Source: Petrosia ficiformis (lineage: Eukaryota > Porifera > Demospongiae > Haplosclerida > Petrosiidae). Taken from it: a DNA stretch of 64,000 nt. The notes beneath the pieces are model-generated. The model was not told where the DNA came from and did not search any database. It worked only from the letters and a program-made list of their open reading frames with translations. The stretch's first letter is position 1, and every line of letters starts with the position of its first letter. This document shows, one piece after another, positions 49,798 through 62,500 of the stretch. The stretch lies in NCBI GenBank assembly GCA_947044365.1, contig OX345650.1, positions 4,075,872-4,139,871 on the forward strand. The letters run 5' to 3'. Both the position numbers and the translations under genes were made by a program.

Positions 49798-52700
49798 ATG
49801 GCTTCTTCTGCACATATGTGGGAAGCAGTGAGTTTTAATTAATTATACAGTAATCCTTGGTTGTGGTTGTGTAATCTTCCTATATACATATACCTATATA
49901 TATAATCGTAAATATATATTTTATCAGTCTTGTATTATTATTATAAAATTATATATAATTCTATATGTGTGTACTGTAAGTATACATGTATATTATATAA
50001 AAATATAATAATTATAATAATATATAATGTTGCCTCATCAGAAATCTCATGTTTTGTTATTTAAATTGTTCCTTTTTCAGACAAGCATTTTGGATTACAG
50101 TATTTGTTTCCTTCAATCTTTACTAATTATTACTATGCGTTAATGGGTCTTCATCAGACTGAACAGCTTCTTTAATGAATACATTAATTAAATCCAATCA
50201 CCCAATTACACTTAAACACTGATGTTCTGAATTATTTTAGACTCCATAGCTGTGTTTTTAATAGACCCAAAGATTTCTTATTTGGCTCTGGACAACTTTG
50301 TTTTAGCGCCAGATGGCACTTGTAAATATTCTCTAACAGTAAATATCATTTATGTTCACCATGACTACAGAACAATGTTTATAACTTTAGTTTGGAATGA
50401 CCAACAATCTTTTACCAACATCATTTTCAACTATCCTTCCCATTCTTTTTTGTGTATGTAAAATTTCAATCCCTCACTGAGTTACAGTATAATCATGTAT
50501 TAACCTTATTGCTATACACTTTACACTACATGTAATATTGAGTTACAGTATAATCATGTATTAATCTTATTACATTAAACTATACACAATACTACATATA
50601 ATATTGAGTTACAGTATAATCATGTATTAATCTTATTACATTAAACTATACACAATACTACATATAATATTGAGTTACAGTATAATCATGTATTAATCTT
50701 ATTACATTAAACTATACACTATATTACATATAACATAATTTTGAAATCTTCATGCGTATGAATAGGCTTTCGTAGCTCTTTGTTAATTAGCTCAAGATGT
50801 TTTTCTAATGACACACACACATACCAATTATACAATTTGGCCCATACTTAAAAATGATTCATAAACTCTGATCTGTTTCATCATGTACCAACAGGATTCA
50901 GATATGTACTAAGATGTGTAATAGATACGACAAGATTTATAATAGGGCCTTGGTTAATATGGGTAGGGCCCCTTTTAAACTATTAATATATATTTTTACC
51001 ACAGTTATTTTTAAAACTAACAAAGCCTTTTAAAGTATCCTCTACTGTTAATGGATATATTTTACTGTTGAAGAACATTCTATAAAAAAAAAACTATAGT
51101 ACATACTTTATATACATTGTTATGTATATAACAGCACTTCAAACAGCAGGGGGTTGTGGTGAAATATCTAGCCCTCCTACAAGCCTTCTGGGACCAGAAG
51201 CAACCTCAGAGGAACTAAAATTAAATCATTTCCTGCTGGAGCATACTGCTCACCCCACCAGGAGCAGCATGCTACACAGGATCAATTATTTCCTCTCCAA
51301 AGCAAAACTCCTCTATAAAACCATGCACAACTATTATTGTATTGTATATAAGTACATGTAGTCTGAGTATTACTATATGTGTATGTGATATACAATTCAT
51401 TTGTAATAGGGAATTGTGACAAATATTATCATGATCATCCGTACTTCTTGTATTAACTGTTTGAAGTTTTGATTTTCAATTTCCATACCAAACACAACAC
51501 ATTGAAGTATAGTTTATCTTGTCTAGTAGTAAAATCAACAAATTCCAGTAATAATCATATGTCATCAGAACATTCTTTAATCTGTAAGAAGTACTACCAC
51601 ACTCATATAGGAGGCTCTGTTATAATATATTTTCACGGGTATTTGAATACTGAGTTGTAAGCATGTGGGTGGTAAACAAGCTGCAGGGCTTTACCAAATA
51701 ACACATCAATCTCTGTTAGCAATCTTAGCATCTATCTAAATTAGTGTTGTTTTAGTTAACTATAACTCAAACTAAAACTCCTTTTAGTAAGGCATTTTGA
51801 CTTTTAGTTAACTAAACTATAACTAAATTACAAGTCTACTGTAATAACTAACTAACTAACTAACTAAAATGAAAATTGGCCAATAATAGGCACTTTTAGT
51901 TAGTTAGCTAAAACTAAAACCCTTTTAGTAAACCTAATTTTTTTACTACAACTAAACTAAAGGTTTGAGAAATGAGGCATACTACAACTATAACTAAAAG
52001 TCTAAAAGTAGTCATTTTTTGTCAAACTGAAACAACACAGTGACTAATCTAAATACATGACTTCTAATGTTTGAGAAAGCAACCCTCTATAATATCTTTG
52101 GGCTAAGTCATAGCTATTAAGATTGAAACTAAAGTTTAAGGAAAGGCCTGTGTTAATTTTGATCTTTGATGTTTGTTGATAGCTTGTTTCAAGTCCCAAT
52201 GTTGTTAGTTTTCCAGTAATTTTGGGAACACACAAACACAACCTGATTACAGTAACCCTCCACTACACCTACGCAGGCAAGGATTAAAAATAAATACACT
52301 CCAAAAACTATATTGAAAACATGACATACCAGCTGTCTACAGCTATTAGTAATGTGAATCCATTACAGTATGTGTTCACGCTTACTTCAACATACCTAAT
52401 TGACCAATAAACCGTGTTTACTGTTTGTTAATGAATCTAGCTGTAATCTTAACAATTAGTAATAGTTTTTAGTGAAAATAGTAACATTCATTTCAAAATT
52501 GGTTTGTGGAATCAAAACTTGAATTGGAAAGTTTTTTTTTGGTGGGGGTGGCATTCAGTGTTATTGTGCTGTGCCTATTGGCGACCTAATTCCAAGGGGG
52601 GTGAATGCCCCTCTGCATGAAGCCCTGCTATAATTGTCTTAGAATGAGTTTCAGTATGAGAATGAGACTCAGCTGACACATAGTATACATTGTCCTAGAA

Positions 52701-55700
52701 TTGATTTCAGTATGAGAACGAGAGTCAGCTGATACATAGTATACATTGTCCTAGAATGGGTTTCAGTATGAGAACGAGACTCAGCTGATACATAGTATAC
52801 ATTGTTCTAGAATAGGTTTCAGTATGAGATCGAGACTCAGCTGATACACAGTATACATTGTCCTAGAATGAGTTTCAGTATGAGATTGAGACTCAGCTGA
52901 TACACAGTATACATTGTCCTAGAATGGGTTTCAGTATGAGAATGAGACTCAGCTACACATTATACAATGGGTTTCAGTATGAGAATGAGACTCAGTTACA
53001 CAGTATACAATGGGTTTCAGTTGAGAATGAGACTCAGCTACACAGTATACAATGGGTTTCAGTATGAGAATGAGACTCAACTACACAGTATATACAATGG
53101 GTTTCAGTATGAGAATGAGACTCAGCTACGCAGTATATACAATGGGTTTCAGTACGAGAATGAGACTCAGCTACACAGTATATACAATGGGTTTCAGTAC
53201 GAGAATGAGACTCAGCTACATAGTATGCTGATTTTACTAGAAATAGAAAAGGAATTTTTTTTTTTCTCCCACTTACATTTTGTGTTGTTAAATGTACTTA
53301 ATAGGTTAACTTAATAGGTTAACACTTTGATAGTATTACATTTTTAATTTTACCAAATCAACTTTAATTAATATATGACCATAAAGAACCGATGTTGGAC
53401 ACTGTGCTGTAATTCTATCAAGTGGTATGTAAACATCAATCTTCCATATGTTATCGGTAGTTATACATGTAGTTGAAAATTTCAAATATTTTTCAAATTT
53501 TGTGTAAGTCTGTTCACATTTGGGATGACCTCGAAATTACTTTATATATACTATAGTGTATAGTATAATGTCATAAGGTTAATACATGATTATACTGTAA
53601 CTAAATATCTTATATATACTATAGTGTATAGTTTAATGTCTTAAGGTTAATACATGATTATACTGTTACTCATTAATGAAGCAATGCATTGAAATTTGAC
53701 ACACAAAAAAAGGGGAAGGATAATTCTGTGAAAGTAAAAGAGATTGTTGATCCTTCCAAACTTAAGTTATAACTCCAGTCCTAGCACACAGATTCTCAAT
53801 CAGGCCAAAGTGCTTCTTCACGATTATATCTACGTTATTCTGAGGTCATGGTGAACATAAATGACCTTTAGTATATTATAGTACTGTAATACTCACCTCA
53901 TGATTATTATTGTAAATAGACTATAGTTTTTCAAACTCTCAAAGTAGAATGTAAACCATATAAATAATTATTGTGAACAGATCATATCCACCTGATTTTA
54001 CCTTATAAGGAAGGGAGTACGTATATATGTGTGTATAATTATGTAAGTAATTATAATTATATTTTGGCTTCCTCAAAACACAACATATTTCCATAATGAC
54101 ATCACTTCCTGTATCTATATAATTAGCCAGTAAAATATGTTTGTTTTATTAATTTCTTTTTTGTGTGTAGGGTTCAAAGGTTTGGCTGATTATTAACAAA
54201 AAATGGAACCCAGCGACTGTTATAGATTCAACTTCTGTTGATGTCTCTTTTGCAAGTGATTATGGAGAGGTTTGTAAAAATAATCATTATATTTATAATA
54301 TAAAGGAATAATTATTATTATAATAGTACATACATACATACATACATACATACATACATACATACATACATACATACATACATACATACATACATACATA
54401 CATACATGTACATACATACATACATACATACATACATACATACATACATACATACATACATACATACATACATACATACATACATACATACATACATACA
54501 TACATACATACATACATGTACATACATACATACATACATACATACATACATACATACATACATACATACATACATACATACATACATACATACATACATA
54601 CATACATACATACATACATACATACATACATACATACATGCATACATACATGTACATACATACATATATACATACATACATACATACATACATACATACA
54701 TACATGCATACATACATACATACATACATGCATACATACATGTACATACATACATACATGTACATACATACATACATACATACATACATACATACATACG
54801 TACGTATACATACATACATACATACGTACATACATACATACATACATACATACATACATACATACATACATACATACATACATACATACATACATACATA
54901 CATACATGTACATACATACATACATACATACATACATACATACATACATACATACATACATACATACATACATACATACATGCATACATACATGCATACA
55001 TACATGTACATACATACATACATGTACATACATACATACATACATACATACATACATACATACATACATACATACATACATACGTACATACATACATACA
55101 TACGTACATACATACATACATACATACATACATACATACTTACATACATACATATACACACTACAGTCTTCTATACACATATGTGTATGTGTGGTTAGTC
55201 ATTCCCACCAAAAAGTACCAGATTGATAGGTGCTCTTTTTTTTAAGGAGGCAGTGTGGCATAGCGGTTAGAACTTGGGCCTCTTGATCACAAGGTCAGTG
55301 GTTCTAGTTCTGCTCTCGGCATGCTGTTTCCTAGAAGGAGAGAGTTTGTCTTTCTGTGGAGTTCATCAGTTTATAAACACCTTTAGGATGGTTAATCCTA
55401 CATAACTTCACTTCTATTTATACTTGCATACACACACATATATACATGTATTTATATATATATATACACACTCACACACTCACACATTCATACATGTAGA
55501 GAGTGACTCTTCCTCGGTCTGTATTGACTCATCAGATGGTATCAGCTATGCATCCAACAAGTATAGAGAGTGTTGAAGATATGTCTTCTCTAGGTGACCT
55601 TCATGAAGCCGCCATTTTATATAACATATATCAAAGATATACAAGAGATTATATTTATGTGAGTGAATAATCTATTAATAACAGACTCCGAGATACCAGT

Positions 55701-58700
55701 CAGCCATTTATGTAGAGAGATAAAATCTCTTTTCTTACATGTACACACATTCTCAGATGAATACATGTACATACATACATGTACATCATACATGTACATA
55801 CATACACACATACATGTGTATTATTTCTTCTGCATGAGTTAAATATTTCCCATCCAAATTTGGATTATGGGTAACCAAGCTGTTTTTGGCTGGACACATT
55901 GACTGTAACCGTTATTTCGTATTCTATACTCCAATATATTCGTTTTCTCTTCTTATTCCTCCCTTTCTTACTTTCAAACTCCTCTACTCGTTATAGACAT
56001 TTATCGGCTCAATTTTATCAGCTGTAAATCCATACAAGTTTATCGATGGTATATATGGACTGGATCTAATGCAGATGTACATGAAGAAACAGCTGGGAGA
56101 CCTACCACCTCATATATATGCTATAGCTAATGAAGTCTATGACTCTATGTGGAGGATGAGAGAGAATCAATGTGTTCTTATCAGGTATAGTTTGACCTTT
56201 GATGTTTGACCTTGGTTTCAGATTGGTGTTTTTGAATGCATAATTATAACCATATATAATTATTATGTAAATTCACTGATGAACACACACACACACATGT
56301 ATATTCACTTTTTTATTGTACATGTAATACTGCATTACATAATGATTATTAATTAATTGGCAACAAACTTAGTGGCCTGAAGTGATAATATGCTATGTTG
56401 TATTTTTTTCATGTTGCCTATACATCCATCCATCCATCCATCCATTCAGTCATCCATTGATCCAGTCATTCATTCATCCATCCAATCATCCATTCATCCA
56501 TCCAGTCATTCATTCATCCAATCAGTCATCCATTCATCCATTCATTCATCCATTCATTCATCCAGTCATCCATTCATCCAGTCATTCATCCAGTCATCCA
56601 TCCAGTCATCCATTCATCCAATCAGTCATCCAGTCATCCATTCATCCATTTATTCATCCATCCATCCATCCATCCATCCATCCATCCATCCATCCATCCA
56701 TCCATCCATCCATCCATTCATTCATTCATTCATTCATATATTTACACTCTCATCTTTTCCATCTATCTATCTATCCAACCAAATATACATCCATCCATCT
56801 ATTTATACATATTCGTCCATAATTATATCAATTGATTCATCAGAATTTATATCAATATGTATGACAATATGAATATTGACCTTTGACCTTTTACCTTTAC
56901 TAGTGGGGAAAGTGGAGCTGGTAAAACCGAGTCAACCAAATTCATTTTGAGCTACCTTTCAGCTATGAGTCAACAGGCGTGTCCCTCTGGAAAGTTTGCA
57001 GTGGAAGAGGCCATTTTGCAGAGCAGGTGAGATGAAGATTTAGGAAGAATGACGTGAATGTTAAGGGATGTGTGGAGAAGGAAGATGGAGTAAGAGAAGA
57101 AAGAGGAAATGAAGAAAATAATGAGGAAAGAGTAAGGGAGGGAGTTATAAAAGAGAGAAATGATAGCTGCAGTATACATGCTTATACATGTGTTGCTTTC
57201 AAAGCTACACACATGCAAGTTGCATATATGGGAGATGATTGTGCTAGTATGACTGTCAGACAAGTAGAAATTGGACGATGTGTGCATCTACTTTTCTGCA
57301 TATATGTAGCACTCATCTTCTCATATTCTAATTTGGCCATAAGGTGTAAAAGCATGCAAGCATCATTTTTTTAGTGAAGGAGAGAGAGTGATATGAGGAA
57401 AGATGGGATGTTGAAATTTAAAATGGTGATGTGTATTTTTTTTTCAGTCCTATTCTGGAATCATTTGGTAATGCCAAAACGGTCTACAATAATAACAGTA
57501 GTAGATTTGGAAAGTTCATCTTATTGACCTTTGCTAATGAAGGAAATATTGTGGGAGGACAAATCACTGATTGTATCCACTGATATCTGTCTGTTTGTCT
57601 GTCTATCTGTCCGTCTATCTGTCCGTCTACTTGTCTGTTCATCTCTGTCTGTCTAGTCATCCTTCCACCCAGTATATTTAAAGTCTGTTCACATTCGCGA
57701 TGACCTTAATATTATGATATCATGACTTTATATGTACTATAGTGTATAGTTTAATGTCATAAGGTTAATACATGATTATACTGTAACTCAATAATGAAGC
57801 AATGGATTGGAAATGCGATGTACACAAATTTTTATGAGGTCAAGGCGAACATGAATGACCTTTAGTAATCTATCCTTTTAACAATTCATCTATTCATTCC
57901 ATGATATCTGCAGTTCCATTTTAGTTATGTTCCCCATATCCCCACATGCTGTTTACAAATTAAAGGGCGTTTTGTGACTTTCCAGCTCTTGATTCGTGTA
58001 ACCTAGCATGAAATAATTAGAATATATATGGTACTATACTGAATACACAGGTGTATATACAATATAGAAACCCCACCTCTAACCATATAGTGCCTAGAAT
58101 TAAAGGGTCTAGGTTACATGTAGTATACACTGACTTTCCAGCTCTTGATTCGTGTAACCTAGCATGAGAATATATATGGTACTATACTGAATATATATAC
58201 AATATAGAAACCCCACCCCTAAACATATAGTGCCTAGAATAGTACTGTATATACTCCAATTAAAGGGTCTAGATTACATGAAGTATACACCAACTTTCCA
58301 GCATTTTGTTGAGTGTACTTACAAAGGACACATCTTGCTAATAATAATGAAACACCATTTGTGTTTCCTATTGAATCAACTTAGAAAGGAAAATGTTAGC
58401 AAGTCACCAGACGCTCTTTTGAATGTAACCATTTTGAAACAACAGTACATGTATACAACATAATGGTTTGACATTTGACCTTTGACCTTTGATGAATCAG
58501 ATCTCTTAGAAAAGAATCGAGTGGTTCGTCAGAATCCTCAGGAAAGAAACTTTCATATATTTTATGCTTTGATAGCTGGAGCAACTGAAGAAGAGAAAGG
58601 TTTGATAGACTAACATCACGACTGCTTAGACAGAAAGATGCATACATACATGTATACATGCATACGTACATATATGCATACGTACATACATACATACATA

Positions 58701-58710
58701 CATACATACA

Positions 58711-58742
<32 letters not shown>

Positions 58743-58972
58743 CATACATGTAGCTGGAGTAACAGATAAACTGAAAATCAAACTCATTCAAACTACATAT
58801 AATGATTTTTTTCTTCATGTTACATATACAGAAAAATTTCAACTACTCAAACCAGAAGAATACCATTATCTAAATCAAAGTGGATGTATCAGTGACCCAA
58901 CTATCGATGATGTGGGAGACTTTGCTAAAGTGAAGGTACAATGAGTTTATTATGTGGTTGTCAGTCTGCATG

Positions 58973-59029
<57 letters not shown>

Positions 59030-59030
59030 A

Positions 59031-59072
<42 letters not shown>

Positions 59073-59097
59073 CCTATCTATCTATTTACCTATCTAT

Positions 59098-59137
<40 letters not shown>

Positions 59138-59138
59138 A

Positions 59139-59169
<31 letters not shown>

Positions 59170-59185
59170 ATATCTATCTATCTAC

Positions 59186-59229
<44 letters not shown>

Positions 59230-59374
59230 ATATCTATCTATCTATCTATCTATCTATATATCTATCTATCTACCTATCTATCTATCTATCTACCTATCTA
59301 TCTATCTACCTATCTCTATCTACCTATCTATCTATCTAGTATCTATCTATCTATCTATCTATCTACCTATCTAC

Positions 59375-59405
<31 letters not shown>

Positions 59406-59468
59406 CCTATCTATATATCTATCTACCAATCTATCTATCTATCTACCTATCTATATATCTATCTACCA

Positions 59469-59521
<53 letters not shown>

Positions 59522-62500
59522 CCTATCTATCTATCTATCTATCTATCTACCTATCTCTATCTACCTATCTATCTATCTAGTATCTATCTATCTATCTATC
59601 TACCTATCTACCTACCTATCTATCTATTTATCTATCTATCTACCTATCTATATATCTATCTACCGATCTATCTACCTATCTATCTATCTATCTATCTATT
59701 TAGCATGCCCTTCAAATCATGGAAGTTCCAGCTGATCAAGTAGCTGACTTGTTTAGTGTTCTGGCAGGAATACTACAGCTGGGTAATCTCACCTTTGTTA
59801 CTGCTGGAGGAGCACAAGTTCAAGATAAATCTTGTGATTGCTTTAATCATTTCATCTTTCCTGTCCTCATCTTCTCATCTTTCTTCTTGCCTTTTCTCAT
59901 CTTTGCTCTTGTCATCTTCCTCTTGTCATCTTCTCATCCTCCTCTTTCTCTCCATGTAGTTCTACAGAAAGCAGCCTCACTACTTGGCTTAGATGCTTTT
60001 CGTCTTGGTGATGCACTCACACAAAAGTTCATGAAATTAAGAGGAGAGGAGATAACCACACCCCTTACTATTGAACAGGTTAAGAAAAAACACAGAGGAC
60101 AGCAACAAGGATTTTGAAATAGATGAATATAATTATGTCTATTAATGTATTATGTGTACTGTACTCAAACTCTCCTTCCCTCCCTTCCCATCCCCTCCCT
60201 CCCCTTCCCTTCCCTTCCCTTCCCTTCCCTCCCCTACCTCCCCTCCCCTCCCCTCCCCTCCCCTCCCCTCCCCTCTCCTCTCCTCCCCTCCCCTCTGTCT
60301 CCCTCCCTCTATGTCTCTGTCATGATCTCCTTCTATACACACACAGGCAAGTGATTCTCGAGACTCCATGTCAATGGCATTGTATGCTAATGCTTTTCGT
60401 TGGGTTCTAGAGAGGATTAATGTTCGTATTCGTGGAAAACAACATTTTGCTACAGTGGGAATATTGGATATTTTTGGATTTGAAAACTTTGAGGTGACTT
60501 GCATAAACTAATTTACAGTCATATTTTCATATATAACCATACATCTAATCATGGTTTCATACAGCGAGGGCGGGGGAACCTGGAACCCCCCACCCTAATT
60601 TATGAGAATTTTAAGTAATACATTTAATTCTAGATTGTTCTTGTATATTAGCCATACAGAATAAGAAATGGGCCAGCTGCAATGATAATAGTAATGGGTA
60701 GTATTATTTTATGAAGATCGATCCCGCTAAACTAAAAATCCTGTTTGAAACTATCCGTCTTCTATTTGCCATTCAACATTCATCAAACCATCTATTTATT
60801 CATCCATTCTTCTATCTTATCTATCTATTTACACTTCCATCCACCCTCCCACAATCCTTCCATTCACCCATCTTTTCATCCATCAATCCATTCTTCTATC
60901 TATCTATCTATCTATGTATACATGTACTTCCATCCACCCTCCCACAACCTTCCATTCACCCATCTTTTCATCTATTCATCCATTCTTATATCTATCCATC
61001 TATGTATACTTCCATCCACCCTTCCACATCCTTCCATTCACCCATCTTTTCATCCAACCATCCATCCTTCCATCTTCATCGATTTAGATTCATCATTCAA
61101 ACCTTTCATAAATCTATCCATCTATTCATTCTTCATTTAGTGTACATCCCCTCATCTATTCATTATATGTTTATCTCCTTCCAGTAGTCATGAATAATAC
61201 ATAACATTCCATAGATAAATAGATTTGAACAATTCAACATTAACTTTGCCAATGAAAAGCTACAGGAGTATTTCAACAAACATATATTCTCTTTGGAACA
61301 ACATGAGTACAGCAAGTGAGTTAAACCCAAGCTTTGACCTATGACCTTTGACCTTTGACCTTGTGTTTCGTAGGGAAGGTATTGATTGGACCGATATTGA
61401 ATGGGTTGATAATGCTGAATGTCTGGATTTGGTTGAAAGGGTAAGTTTTTAGTTACTGTGAATTAATTAGTAATGTTGTTTTAGTAAGGCACATACGTAC
61501 ATATTTATTGTGAGTCTTAGCTATGGTAACTATGTTATAATGTGTACTGCAATCACTATAACTGAAAATTAATCTAAGACACTTTAAAATTATTGTTTAG
61601 TTAATTAACTATAATTAAATTATAGGTCCACTATAACTGAAAACTGACAGCATTATTAGTTAACGACACTTTAAAATTATTGTTTAGTTAATTAACTATA
61701 ATTAAATTATAGGTCTACTGCAATCACTATAAACAGCATTATTAGGTAGTAAACTAAAACTAGGACACTTTAAATTTTTAACAAACCTAATTATTGTTAA
61801 CTATTAATAAATGTTGAGAAACCAGACAGAATATAACTTAAGGTGGTCATTTTTGTCATAATCAAGTGACAGATGAAACTAAATACACGCAGTATTCTAT
61901 TCAATAAAGAACTCTATAAGTTTCACATTTTCAAATCTTTCTGTTGTCATAGAAACTTGGAATTCTAGATCTTTTAAATGAAGAGAGTCGTTTTCCAAAA
62001 GGAACCGATCAAAGCCTTCTTGAAAAGCTTCATGGTTCTCAGAAGGTACACATAAAATAAATCACATTACTCTATAGTCTATACAGCAGTCATTTTAAAG
62101 TCATGTGATACTCATGTGATTCATTATTTAGGACAACCCATTTTATGTGAAACCTAAAGTTAACAACATGAAGTTTGGTATCAGACATTATGCTGGAGAG
62201 GTGTTTTATGATGTCCATGGTCTTCTTGAGAAGAACAGAGACACATTTCGTGATGATATGCTGAAAGTTCTCAAAGACTCAAAGTATGTTCACAGTCCAT
62301 AATGCCCAGTAGAAATACTTCTAGGAAATGCCAAATGACTTTGTGCACTTCTGTAAACTACATATGCAAATATAACTAATTTTTGGAAGTACATGTACAT
62401 GTATATAGTTTTACTAAAGTGCACAAAGTTTTTGGGAATTTCCTAGAAGTATTTTTAATTAAGCTGATATTTATTAATTATAGGTATGATTTTGTGTATG

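Noticed and set aside
51122..51361. 79-residue open frame on the plus strand
   Set aside because: No splice or start context and no recognised family. It is inside myosin intron 1 among repeats and was left unannotated.
54220..55245. Long open frames of up to 313 residues of MYVC or HTYI repeats on both strands
   Set aside because: They come from the (ACAT)n array, in which no frame meets a stop. Composition is purely periodic and the region is an intron of the myosin gene.
56382..56872. [13 protein letters not shown] open frames of about 150 residues
   Set aside because: Read from the (ATCC)n microsatellite between two myosin exons.
58941..59743. Open frames of up to 263 residues of IYLS repeats
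   Set aside because: Products of the (TATC)n microsatellite. Only the last part, from 59704, is a real myosin exon, and in a different reading context.
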